A stretch of 14,804 nucleotides of DNA from an uncultured Erysipelotrichaceae bacterium (GCA_902795675.1 CADBLZ010000107.1:1-14804); one strand, 5' to 3'. Numbered from the stretch's first letter, positions 1-8,296 are shown. The notes: generated by a model not told the origin, from the letters alone. Translations and numbers: made by a program.

Positions 1-795
1 GCTTCTGAAGCAAGTAATTCTAGTATTAATATTAACGGCGGAATAATTCGTGTTTCAGAACATGCAATTTACACAAATCAAAACGGTGTAGTAGTAAACA
101 TTGCTGATAGTGATCTTACATCAACTGGAGCTACAGCAATTTACATGAATTGTTGGGGCTGCAATGCTTCAAGTTTAACGATAAATGGTGGATCTGTAAC
201 TGGTGCAGATTATGGTATTTATAACTACTATAGTGGTAATGTATCAATTACAGATGCTACTGTTACAACAACTAGTACAAATAGAGATAGATATGCTATC
301 TGGAAATACTACAATAAATTAATATTAAATGACGGCGCTGAGATTAAAGCTCCAAATGCATCTGGTATATATTTAGAAGCAGAATTTGAAATGAATCCTG
401 GAGCTGTTATTGAAGCAAATCATAATGATGCGTTTGGTGTATATCAATATGGTTGGTCATCAACTTATAATGGTGGAACAATTAAAACACCAGGATCTGG
501 CGGAATGGGTATCTATGTAAGATATGATGCTTACCAATTAATTAACGATATAAATATTGAATCTGGTAATGTTGGTATTCAAATAACTGATTACGACAGA
601 ACTGGAACAACAAATATCTATGGTGGAAATATAGTCGCTGGAAACTATGGTATCTATCAAACTATGGGTAGTAGAACTACTAATATTGGTACTAAAGATA
701 AAGATTTATCAACTACTATTCCTCGTATTAGAGGTGGTATATATGGTGTACATCATACTGCTGGTGCAGTTAACTTCTATAGTGGTAGAGTTGAA
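1..795 (+). repeat. Long direct repeat, copy 1 (within giant surface gene)
   Basis: This matches 2167-2961 at a constant offset of 2166 bp (722 codons) with no indel that I can see from base 1 to the shared VNFY codons at 769-780. In the 120 bp from 121 to 240 I count six differences. The repeat encodes a beta-helix segment and probably begins upstream of the window. Confidence 0.9.
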
Positions 796-3700
796 AATGG
801 ATTTAGTAATTCTATAAATGCAATTAGACCTGGAACACAAGTCTTATATGAATATGAAGCAGATGAAGATGCTGAATATTCAGAAAGTGAATTTACAGTT
901 GTTACTCATCAATATAGTGCTGATGCTACAGCTAAGACAGCCAAAACTGGCAATGGTTACGCAAGAATAACTAATGTTGAAACTGGTGAAATAACAGACT
1001 TTGATTATACTGGTGAAGTTCAATCATTTACTGTTCCAAATGCAGGCTCATACAAATTAGAAGTATGGGGTGCACAAGGTGGTACAGTTAATTCAACTTA
1101 CAACGGTGGTTACGGTGGATATTCAGTAGGTAAGATAGACTTATCTGAAGGTGAAATCCTTTATGTTACTGTCGGTGGTCAAGGTGAAAGATGTACTACA
1201 AATGCTATATGTGCTGGAGGCTTCAACGGTGGTGGTAATTCTGTTGCTTGGAACGAAGGCGGATCACTTGGTGGATCTGGTGGTGGAGCAACATCTATCA
1301 CAGATACATTAATTGAAAATGGTGAATTATATCACTATGTTGATAATAAAGATAATGTTATTATCGTTGCCGGTGGTGGCGGTGGTTCTGCTTATACTAA
1401 CTCTGCTAACTATGGTTATGGTGGCCATGGTGGTGGTTATGAAGGAGCTACTTCCGTATCTACTGCAAGAGATTCATATATAAATGGTTATGGATCAGGT
1501 GGAACTCAAACATCTGGTGGTTCATCAGTTAATAATGGTGTTATTACTGGAAATAAGAGTGGTTCATTTGGTAAAGGTTATTCAAGTGTAATTCCTGGTG
1601 ATGCTGCTGGTGGTGGCGGTGGCTACTACGGTGGTGGAACTGGTTCACACAGTGGTGCTGGTGGTGGATCTGGTTATGTTGGATCATCTAGACTTTCAGG
1701 CACTATGATGTTTGGTTATAACGTACCTGTTAATGGATATTTAGTTAACTATCTTGGAACTCATGAAGGCTTCTTAAGAGTTGGCGATACTGAATATAAT
1801 TCATTTGATGAAGCAATTGCTGCAATCGAAGAAGAGGGTACAATTGAAGTAATCAGAGATTCTAGTGTTCAAGAAACTGGAACAATCCCAGCTGGTAAAA
1901 ATATTACAATAGATTTAAAAGGTCATACTTTAACTGCAACACAATCTTTAATAAATCAAGGAACTTTAACTATTAAAGATTCTAGTGATAGTAAAACTGG
2001 TATGATTAATAACTTAAAAACAAATGTAATTAGGAATTATGGTAACTTAACAGTAGAAAGTGGTCATTTACATACTACTGCTAGTGCTACTACTATTCTT
2101 CAATATGGTAGTTCAGTTGTAAATGTTGAACAAGATACTGTTATAACTGGTTATAGAGGTATTGGTGCTTCTGAAGCAAGTACTTCTACAATTAATGTTA
2201 ATGGTGCAAAGATTAACGTATCAGAGCATGCGATTTACACAAATCAAAACGGTATAGTAGTAAACATCAATGATAGTGAACTTACATCAACTGGAGCTAC
2301 AGCAATTTACATGAATTGTTGGAACTGCAGCGCTTCAAGTTTAACGATAAATGGTGGATCTGTAACTGGTGCAGATTATGGTATTTATGATTACTATAGT
2401 GGTAATGCAACAATAACAAATGCTACTGTTACAACTACAAGTACAAATAGAGATCGATATGCTATCTGGAAATACTACAATAAATTAATATTAAATGATG
2501 GTGCATATGTTAAAGCTCCGAATGCATCTGGTGTATACTTAGAATCAGAATTTGAAATGAATCCTGGAGCTGTTATTGAAGCAAATCATACAAATGCGTT
2601 TGGTGTATATCAATATGGTTGGTCATCAATTTATAATGGTGGAACAATTAAAACACCTGGAACTGGTGGAATGGGTATCTATGTAAAATATGATGCTTAT
2701 CAAACGATTAATGATGTAAATATTGAATCTGGTAATATTGGTATTCAAATAACTGATAACGACAGAACTGGAACAACGAATATTTATGGCGGAAGTATAG
2801 TTGGAACAAACTATGCAGTTTATCAAACTATGAGTGGTAGAACTACTAACATTGGTAATAAAGATGAAGAAGTTTCTATTACTAGTCCATCTTTAGTTGG
2901 TGGTTTATATGGTATTTATAATTCTGCTGGTACTGTTAACTTCTATGGTGGTGTTATTACTGGAGATATTCAAGCTAATAATAGAGACTTTACTAATATT
3001 AGATCTGGTTATGAATTATCTATTAATGAACATGATGCTGAACTAATTAAAACTTATTCAACAACTATAGCAGATTCAGAACCTGTATCTGAAGGTGCTA
3101 AGATAGGTAATGGTTATGCTAAATTAACATATAAGAGTGTAGCAAGTGATATGGCTACAAGCTTAACACAAACAGATTATGTTGCTGATTCTGAAAATAA
3201 AGTATCAATTAGTCCAGAAGAAGCAGATGAATTATTAACTATTCATATGTTTGATTACACTGGTGATGTTCAAACATTTACTGCACCAGTTTCTGGTTAC
3301 TATAAATTAGAAGCTTGGGGTGCACAAGGTTACTCAAATTCTACTAACAGTAAGGGAGCTTATACTTCTGGTATGGTTCATCTTGATGAAGGCGAAACAA
3401 TTTATGTTTACGTTGGTCGAGGTATGAATACTAGCGGTAATACTTCATCATTCAATGCTGGTACAGGTAATAGTGGTGGTTATCCAGGTGGTGGAGCAAC
3501 AGACTTCAGATTAGTATCTGGAAACTGGCGTTCTCAAGAATCACTTGTATCTCGTATTATGGTAGCTGGTGGTTCTGGTGCTGGTACTTATAATGGATAT
3601 GGTGGAGAATTAGTTGGTGGAGCTGGAAACGGAACTAGAGGTGGTTCACAAACTGCTACTGGTGGTAGACAAGCTGAAAGCTATACAAGTCCATCATTTG

Positions 3701-6675
3701 GTATAGGTGATGGTGGTTGTGCTGGTGGTAATGGATATTATCCTGGTGGTGCTGCTACTTGTGCTAATGGTGCAGGTGGAGGTTCATCTTACATATCTGG
3801 TTACAAAGGTGCAATTGCTATTAAGTCTGCTGATGATATCAGTCCAAGATTAGATTCAAATGGTGACGTTTGTGAAGAAGGAACAACTGATATTACATGT
3901 TCATATCACTATAGTGGTAAGAAATTTATTAATGCTGTCATGATTGCTGGTAATAAAGAAATGCCAACTCATGACGGAACATCTACTATGGTAGGTAATA
4001 GTGGTAATGGTTATGCAAAAATAACTTATGTTGAATATAATAAAGTAACATTCAATTATCATCTAGGTACTATGTCATCTGATAGTATTTATATAAGAAA
4101 TAGCGATACTATGGGATCTTTAGAAACTCCTAAAATCGAATCTGGAGATTACGTATTCGCTGGTTGGTATTATGATGATGAATTTGTTAATAAAGTAAAA
4201 GCTACTGATGTTATTAGTTATGATACTAATATCTATGCTAGATACTTATATAACAGTACTTATTGTAGTACACAAGTAGGTCGTGAATTCTTATTCGATT
4301 ATAGTGGAAGAGAAAGAATATTTAATACTGAATGTGCTGGTACATACAAATTAGAAGTATGGGGTGCACAAGGTGGTAATAATAGTTCTACTTCAGGTTT
4401 AGGTTCTTACTCAGAAGGTTTAATAGATTTAGCAAAAGATGAAATATTATATATTAATGTTGGTGGTAAAGGTGGAGCAACACCTGCTAGTACAGTTAGA
4501 AGTGTTCCTGGTGGTTATAACGGTGGTGGTTATACTAACGGTCAAAGCTGCTGTGGAAGAACATATGGTTCAGGTGGTGGAGCTACTCATATAGCTACTG
4601 TTCCTGGTTTATTATCAACATTAGAAAATAATAGAGATAGTATCTTAATCGTTGCCGGTGGTGGTGGCGGTGGCTTCAACGGAAGCGGCGGCGGAAACGC
4701 TGGTGGATTCGTTGGTCAAAATGGTCAAACTTCTAACGGTTATTCACCAGGTAATGGTGCTCTTCAAGGCCGTGGAGGTATTAGTACTTATACTGCTAGT
4801 GCTAGTGGTTCATTCGGTCAAGGTGGTGCCGGTGGTGAAGGCGGAGCTTCTACTGGTGGTGGCGGTGGCTACTACGGTGGAGCTGGTTCTGGTCATATCG
4901 ATGCTGCTGGTGGTGGAACTGGTTATATCGGTAATGCTAGACTTTATGATAAAGCGATGTATGGTTACAATGTTCAAGCAAGTAATAATAGTAGAACAGT
5001 TTACTTAACTGAAGAAACAGCGTTCGTTAATAATCAAACTACAAGTGAAGACTTTGTAAACTTACAAGCTGCGATTGATGAAGCAAATAATGGTGATACT
5101 ATTAAGTTTATTTCTGATAAGAATATTTCATATTCTGTAACAATACCTAATAATAAGTCTTTAACATTTGATATGAATGGTCATACACTTGTTATGACAA
5201 AGACAATTACTGTTAATGGTTCATTAAATGTTGTTGATTTAGGTAGCGGTGCTGTTAAAGGATCAATTAGAAACAATAATGGTACAGTATTTAATAATAC
5301 AGGAACATTATCAATTGAGAATGTAACTGTTAAGGGTAGTAATGGTGTTAACAATTCAGGTGTATTAAATGTTACTAATAATGTAATTGGTGCATCAAAT
5401 CAAGCTATTATTAACTCTGGTAAATTTACTATCGAAGATGCAATTATTAACGGAAGTAATTATGCTATTTATGATAGTTCTATTAATGAATCAACAATAT
5501 CTGATTCAGTAATTACTTCAGGAGCTGCTGCTGTATATGTTTATAATACTGGTAAAGTTACAGTTAATGATTGTACAATGACTGGTTACTTATATAACAA
5601 TAATTCTAATGGTAAGCTAAATATTAATGGTGGTACTCATAAAGGTTATTTAGTAAATAAAGGTTTCAGTACAATTGATGGTTTAATAAGTTCTTATTCA
5701 GTTTATACTTACGATTCTGTTTATGTATATAACAATTCAGGTAATATGACATTCAAGAATAGTAAGATTATAAGTGAAAATACATATCAATATGGTAACG
5801 ATGTACATGTAATGCATAATACTGGAACACTTACTTCAACTAATAACACTTATATAGGTACTGGTTCTAGAGCGTCAAGTGGCGATAAATGGGGTTATGG
5901 TATTGTTAACCACGGTATCTTAACATCTAACTATGATAAGATAGATATTAGTGTATTTGCTAGAGGTATGGCAATACATCAAGATAGTACTAGTGATGCA
6001 AGAGTATCTAATGTTAATGCTAGTGTTCATGATAATTACACATCTATGGGTATTAGAGCTTACTCTGGTAACATTGTTAATGAAAATGGTACTTATGATA
6101 TTAAAGCTAATAATGATTCATATGGTATTTATGTTGAATCTGGTAATGCTACAAATAATTCAGGTACTTACTTATCAAGTGCTTCTGTAGCTGCTTATGG
6201 TGCTTATGTTGATACTGGTACATTAAATCTATTAGGTGGCGAATTAATCAGTACAAATTCTCCTACAACTTATGGTATAAGAATTAGTTCAGGTTATGTA
6301 TATCAAGGTACTTACGATGGTGCTGGTACAGATGCTGCTACAATGGATCCTAATTCACCAAGTATTACTTCAACAGGAAGTACAACAGGTATTGGTGTAT
6401 CAATCGGTAATGGTTCTTACTTCTACTATGATGGTAAGTTTATCACTTCAACATCATTCAAGAGTGATGGTGATATCTTAACTGGAACAGAAAAAGATTA
6501 TGAACCAAGAACTACTCCAATTTATGAAATTGCTGATAGTTATACTGAAGGTGAGACATATTATATCCTAGATGATAATAATTATGTTCAAACTGATATT
6601 ACAGAATTTGAAGAGGGCGTTACATATTATATTAAGTCTGCTTATAGTAAGACAGTCTTAACATTCATTAAATAG
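1..6675 (+). CDS. Giant modular surface protein, beta-helix plus ALK-type glycine-rich domains (5' partial)
   Basis: The frame is open from base 1, so the N-terminus and signal peptide lie upstream; 2224 residues are visible. The in-frame ATG at 145 is internal, because the 48 codons before it match the second repeat copy. Visible order: beta-helix-like repeats (about 1-300), glycine-rich domain 1 (from 334, FDYTGEVQSF then YKLEVWGAQGG), beta-helix 2 (about 600-990), glycine-rich domain 2 (from 1084), an InlB/Flg_new-type B-repeat (about 1348-1415, FAGWYYDDEF and YARY), glycine-rich domain 3 (from 1432), and beta-helix 3 (about 1680-2160). The glycine-rich domains match the family shared by bacterial surface proteins and ALK/LTK receptors (Pfam Gly_rich, from memory). 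Helix caps such as GKNITIDLKGHTLT are typical of Firmicutes adhesins. The C-terminus shows no LPXTG and no membrane segment. An extracellular adhesin or matrix protein is inferred; ligand and anchoring are unknown. Confidence 0.85.
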   Translation, partial: ASEASNSSININGGIIRVSEHAIYTNQNGVVVNIADSDLTSTGATAIYMNCWGCNASSLTINGGSVTGADYGIYNYYSGNVSITDATVTTTSTNRDRYAIWKYYNKLILNDGAEIKAPNASGIYLEAEFEMNPGAVIEANHNDAFGVYQYGWSSTYNGGTIKTPGSGGMGIYVRYDAYQLINDINIESGNVGIQITDYDRTGTTNIYGGNIVAGNYGIYQTMGSRTTNIGTKDKDLSTTIPRIRGGIYGVHHTAGAVNFYSGRVENGFSNSINAIRPGTQVLYEYEADEDAEYSESEFTVVTHQYSADATAKTAKTGNGYARITNVETGEITDFDYTGEVQSFTVPNAGSYKLEVWGAQGGTVNSTYNGGYGGYSVGKIDLSEGEILYVTVGGQGERCTTNAICAGGFNGGGNSVAWNEGGSLGGSGGGATSITDTLIENGELYHYVDNKDNVIIVAGGGGGSAYTNSANYGYGGHGGGYEGATSVSTARDSYINGYGSGGTQTSGGSSVNNGVITGNKSGSFGKGYSSVIPGDAAGGGGGYYGGGTGSHSGAGGGSGYVGSSRLSGTMMFGYNVPVNGYLVNYLGTHEGFLRVGDTEYNSFDEAIAAIEEEGTIEVIRDSSVQETGTIPAGKNITIDLKGHTLTATQSLINQGTLTIKDSSDSKTGMINNLKTNVIRNYGNLTVESGHLHTTASATTILQYGSSVVNVEQDTVITGYRGIGASEASTSTINVNGAKINVSEHAIYTNQNGIVVNINDSELTSTGATAIYMNCWNCSASSLTINGGSVTGADYGIYDYYSGNATITNATVTTTSTNRDRYAIWKYYNKLILNDGAYVKAPNASGVYLESEFEMNPGAVIEANHTNAFGVYQYGWSSIYNGGTIKTPGTGGMGIYVKYDAYQTINDVNIESGNIGIQITDNDRTGTTNIYGGSIVGTNYAVYQTMSGRTTNIGNKDEEVSITSPSLVGGLYGIYNSAGTVNFYGGVITGDIQANNRDFTNIRSGYELSINEHDAELIKTYSTTIADSEPVSEGAKIGNGYAKLTYKSVASDMATSLTQTDYVADSENKVSISPEEADELLTIHMFDYTGDVQTFTAPVSGYYKLEAWGAQGYSNSTNSKGAYTSGMVHLDEGETIYVYVGRGMNTSGNTSSFNAGTGNSGGYPGGGATDFRLVSGNWRSQESLVSRIMVAGGSGAGTYNGYGGELVGGAGNGTRGGSQTATGGRQAESYTSPSFGIGDGGCAGGNGYYPGGAATCANGAGGGSSYISGYKGAIAIKSADDISPRLDSNGDVCEEGTTDITCSYHYSGKKFINAVMIAGNKEMPTHDGTSTMVGNSGNGYAKITYVEYNKVTFNYHLGTMSSDSIYIRNSDTMGSLETPKIESGDYVFAGWYYDDEFVNKVKATDVISYDTNIYARYLYNSTYCSTQVGREFLFDYSGRERIFNTECAGTYKLEVWGAQGGNNSSTSGLGSYSEGLIDLAKDEILYINVGGKGGATPASTVRSVPGGYNGGGYTNGQSCCGRTYGSGGGATHIATVPGLLSTLENNRDSILIVAGGGGGGFNGSGGGNAGGFVGQNGQTSNGYSPGNGALQGRGGISTYTASASGSFGQGGAGGEGGASTGGGGGYYGGAGSGHIDAAGGGTGYIGNARLYDKAMYGYNVQASNNSRTVYLTEETAFVNNQTTSEDFVNLQAAIDEANNGDTIKFISDKNISYSVTIPNNKSLTFDMNGHTLVMTKTITVNGSLNVVDLGSGAVKGSIRNNNGTVFNNTGTLSIENVTVKGSNGVNNSGVLNVTNNVIGASNQAIINSGKFTIEDAIINGSNYAIYDSSINESTISDSVITSGAAAVYVYNTGKVTVNDCTMTGYLYNNNSNGKLNINGGTHKGYLVNKGFSTIDGLISSYSVYTYDSVYVYNNSGNMTFKNSKIISENTYQYGNDVHVMHNTGTLTSTNNTYIGTGSRASSGDKWGYGIVNHGILTSNYDKIDISVFARGMAIHQDSTSDARVSNVNASVHDNYTSMGIRAYSGNIVNENGTYDIKANNDSYGIYVESGNATNNSGTYLSSASVAAYGAYVDTGTLNLLGGELISTNSPTTYGIRISSGYVYQGTYDGAGTDAATMDPNSPSITSTGSTTGIGVSIGNGSYFYYDGKFITSTSFKSDGDILTGTEKDYEPRTTPIYEIADSYTEGETYYILDDNNYVQTDITEFEEGVTYYIKSAYSKTVLTFIK
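1000..1740 (+). other. Glycine-rich (ALK-type) domain 1
   Basis: It starts with FDYTGEVQSFTVP and YKLEVWGAQGG, continues with DLSEGEILYVTVGGQGE, and has a poly-glycine core (IIVAGGGGGS, GGGGGYYGGG) and the GSGYVG strand. Stretches of its DNA are nearly identical to domain 3, for example the codons for YKLEVWGAQGG. The usual closing GNGYA motif is missing here and appears only after the following beta-helix, at 3106. Confidence 0.8.
2167..2961 (+). repeat. Long direct repeat, copy 2 (within giant surface gene)
   Basis: This is the second copy of the beta-helix segment at 1-795, with reading frame and length kept. Both copies keep a short CWxC motif (CWGC in copy 1, CWNC in copy 2). Similarity falls away after the VNFY codons at 2935-2946, where the linkers differ in length. 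Confidence 0.9.
3250..4026 (+). other. Glycine-rich (ALK-type) domain 2, complete form
   Basis: It opens with FDYTGDVQTFTAP and YKLEAWGAQGY and has the core IMVAGGSGAG and GGGSSYISG. It closes in the usual family manner with MPTHDGTSTM followed by GNGYAKIT at 4003-4026. This is the only one of the three with an uninterrupted canonical end. It also carries two Cys pairs (GGCAGG with ATCANG, and DVCEE with ITCSY) that could form disulfides. Confidence 0.8.
4042..4245 (+). other. InlB-type B-repeat (Flg_new-like) domain
   Basis: It encodes KVTFNYHLG, then YVFAGWYYDDEF and NIYARY. This is the typical beta-grasp repeat pattern (hydrophobic strand, aGWyyd, then YAxY/W) of Listeria/Bacteroides-type surface repeats. 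Only one copy is present, between glycine-rich domains 2 and 3. Confidence 0.75.
4294..4990 (+). other. Glycine-rich (ALK-type) domain 3
   Basis: It starts FDYSGRERIF and continues YKLEVWGAQGG, DLAKDEILYINVGGKGG, ILIVAGGGGGG, GGGGGYYGGAG and TGYIGNARL. Like domain 1, it runs into a beta-helix cap (FVNLQAAIDEANNGDTIKF) instead of ending in GNGYA. Confidence 0.8.
6538..6636 (+). repeat. Two-unit TEGxTYY repeat at the C-terminus of the giant protein
   Basis: SYTEGETYYIL (6538-6570) and EFEEGVTYYIK (6604-6636) are two copies of a short beta-hairpin-like unit separated by about 22 residues. They stand where a cell-wall sorting signal would be expected. Confidence 0.6.
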
Positions 6676-6684
6676 GAGTCGCTT

Positions 6685-7500
6685 ATGAAAAAGTTTTTAA
6701 GTAAAATTAAGAAGGGATTTAGTAGTGCTTTGGATAAAACCAAAGTGCTACTAAACAATCTTCAAGATAAGATAAAAAAGAATCCTGTAATAGCTTTATT
6801 AGGAATACTAGTTTTAGTATTCCTAATAATAACTATTATTTATCTTGTTGGTATAAAAAAATTATCTAGTATTGAAGAAAAAGAATTAACAAGTAGAAGT
6901 GATGAAATTGTTTACTACTTAGATGATTTATTATTAGATACAGATAAAGTTGATAAATATATTATTTATAGTTTAGATTATAATCTATACGAAAATAATG
7001 ACAATACTATGAGTATTGAAGATATGTACAACTTTATTAAAGATAATTTTGATATTAAGATAAATAAAGATGAATTAATAGATGTTGGTATTACACCACT
7101 TATGTTATCTAAGAATATTACTTATGATAGTCAAAAGTTAATGTACACTATTAATAGTGTTCATGGTAATCCAACTGATATTGCAGAAACTAGTGTTAAT
7201 TATTATCATGTTAATAAAATTAATAAGAAGAATAGAAAAAAATATATTATTACATATCAAAAATATGTTATTAATGATCCTTATGAAGTATTAAACTATT
7301 ATTTAGAAAATAATGCTAAAGTAGAAGAACCAGTAGATATAGTTCCTTTCCGTAACTATTTAGCTGGTAGCGGTTCTTTATATAGTTTTGTTAAGAGTAT
7401 TGATAGTAATGATATAAATAAGTTTTCTAAGAAAGATAAAGAAGTTAAAGTAACAATTGCTGTTATTGATAACAAGTTAAAGATTAATCAAGTTAAATAG
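6685..7500 (+). CDS. Single-pass membrane protein, paralogue 1, downstream of giant surface gene
   Basis: This is 271 residues of unrecognised family. A lysine-rich cytoplasmic N-terminus (1-33) precedes one membrane segment (about 34-55) and a mostly hydrophilic domain of about 215 residues predicted to lie outside the cell. It is a paralogue of the next gene: both carry a (D/N)xxIDxGIT--MLSKxIxY motif and later a P(Y)(E/D)(V/I)LNYY motif, followed by a C-terminal strand ending xIDNKLK/xIKNDKLL. The start is set by AGGAG at 6674-6678, which overlaps the stop codon of the giant gene with a 9-bp intergenic gap, so the two are co-transcribed and possibly translationally coupled. A role in anchoring, exporting or sensing the giant protein is inferred from position only. 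Two strong hairpins lie within its first 145 bases. Confidence 0.8.
   Translation: MKKFLSKIKKGFSSALDKTKVLLNNLQDKIKKNPVIALLGILVLVFLIITIIYLVGIKKLSSIEEKELTSRSDEIVYYLDDLLLDTDKVDKYIIYSLDYNLYENNDNTMSIEDMYNFIKDNFDIKINKDELIDVGITPLMLSKNITYDSQKLMYTINSVHGNPTDIAETSVNYYHVNKINKKNRKKYIITYQKYVINDPYEVLNYYLENNAKVEEPVDIVPFRNYLAGSGSLYSFVKSIDSNDINKFSKKDKEVKVTIAVIDNKLKINQVK
6718..6755 (+). other. Strong intragenic hairpin 1
   Basis: The arms at 6718-6733 (TTTAGTAGTGCTTTGG) and 6740-6755 (CCAAAGTGCTACTAAA) pair over 16 positions with two adjacent G-U wobbles, around a 6-base loop. It lies in codons 12-24 of the membrane-protein gene. No T-run follows, so it is not a typical terminator. Confidence 0.7.
6796..6829 (+). 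other. Perfect 15-bp intragenic hairpin 2
   Basis: The arms TTATTAGGAATACTA (6796-6810) and TAGTATTCCTAATAA (6815-6829) are perfect reverse complements around a GTTT loop. They lie within the codons for the membrane segment, and no T-run follows. Confidence 0.8.
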
Positions 7501-7511
7501 GGAGTAATGGT

Positions 7512-8243
7512 ATGAAAGAATTTTTTAAGAATAAGAAAAATGTTACTATTGTTATTGTAGCTATTATAGCTATAGTAGGAATATTATTACTTTTAAACTA
7601 TTTTATTAATACCCATTTAAGTAATCTAGAAAAAGTTAAAATAAATGAATTTACTGATAATATTGGTAATTATTTAGATGAAATCTATGATTATGATGAT
7701 GAAGGTAAGTATATTAACTTCGCTGTTGAATACTTATATAATAATAGTGATGATGATACATTTGAGATGGATGAAGTAATAGATGTTATTAATAATTACT
7801 TTGATGTTGATGTATCAACAGATAATGTTATAGATATAGGTATTACTGATAGAATGCTTAGTAAAGGCATTAGTTATAATAGTAGTGATGGAACTTTCAA
7901 ATATAGTAATTCTTATACTAGATTAGATATTGCTAATATGCCAATTATCAAATATGAAGTTAAGAGTATTAAAAAGAATAGTAAAAATAAATTTACAATT
8001 GTTTTTGAGAAACTTATAGTTAAAAATCCATACGATATTTTAAATTATTATAACGATTCTAATAGTAAGAAAGAGATAACTGATGAAATATTTAGTTATT
8101 TAAAAGGTGAAGCTAAAATATCATCTATTAAGAAATATGTTAATAAAGAACATATTAAAGATATGAATGGTAAAGTAGATGATGAAATTAAGATTAATCT
8201 AATTATTAAAAATGATAAATTATTAGTATCAAGTGAAAAGTAA
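7512..8243 (+). CDS. Single-pass membrane protein, paralogue 2
   Basis: This is 243 residues of unrecognised family. A short basic N-terminus leads into one membrane segment (about 10-31), then a long acidic domain predicted to lie outside. It aligns with the preceding gene over most of its length, including DNVIDIGITDRMLSKGISY against DELIDVGITPLMLSKNITY, and NPYDILNYY against DPYEVLNYY. The two therefore look like a tandem duplication that has diverged. GGAG at 7501-7504 gives a 7-base spacing to ATG 7512; an earlier ATG at 7507 is out of frame and stops at once. It is the last gene before a terminator that includes its stop codon. A complex with its paralogue or with the giant surface protein is plausible but inferred. 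Confidence 0.8.
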   Translation: MKEFFKNKKNVTIVIVAIIAIVGILLLLNYFINTHLSNLEKVKINEFTDNIGNYLDEIYDYDDEGKYINFAVEYLYNNSDDDTFEMDEVIDVINNYFDVDVSTDNVIDIGITDRMLSKGISYNSSDGTFKYSNSYTRLDIANMPIIKYEVKSIKKNSKNKFTIVFEKLIVKNPYDILNYYNDSNSKKEITDEIFSYLKGEAKISSIKKYVNKEHIKDMNGKVDDEIKINLIIKNDKLLVSSEK

Positions 8244-8268
8244 TCTATTTAAATAGTTTACTTTTTTT
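8237..8268 (+). terminator. Intrinsic terminator of the surface-protein operon
   Basis: AAAGTAA pairs with TTACTTT, then after a T-T mismatch CTAT pairs with ATAG around a short loop. Seven T residues follow at 8262-8268. The hairpin includes the stop codon of the upstream gene. Confidence 0.75.
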
Positions 8269-8271
8269 ATT

Positions 8272-8296
8272 TATAATATGATATTATTAATATAAT
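8272..8296 (+). promoter_or_regulatory. Possible promoter region for the 8312-10729 operon
   Basis: Two perfect TATAAT hexamers (8272-8277 and 8291-8296) lie just after the terminator and before the ribosome binding site. No convincing -35 is seen, and such hexamers are common in DNA this AT-rich. The first is the better choice, since a start from the second would cut off most of the leader. Confidence 0.35.

Noticed and set aside
145..147. ATG 145 as start of the giant protein
   Set aside because: The frame is open to base 1 and the preceding 48 codons match the second repeat copy, so this Met is internal.
2626..2826. 66-codon open frame on the minus strand
   Set aside because: It lies wholly within the repeat of the giant gene, has no ribosome binding site, and its low-complexity product is the reverse reading of repeated AT-rich codons.
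4652..5008. 118-codon + strand frame rich in Val, Leu and Ala
   Set aside because: It is an alternative frame of the glycine-rich domain, where GGT/GTG runs read as Val; the real frame continues across it with clear domain structure.
5951..6481. Two short + strand frames (5951-6190 and 6296-6481)
   Set aside because: Both are shadows of the beta-helix codons of the giant gene, with biased Met/Leu/Val content and no start signals.
1..6675. Phage tail fibre or autotransporter identity for the giant protein
   Set aside because: Beta-helix and TEGxTYY units also occur in phage proteins, but the ALK-type and InlB-type domains and the lack of phage neighbours favour a cellular surface protein; no outer-membrane barrel is present.
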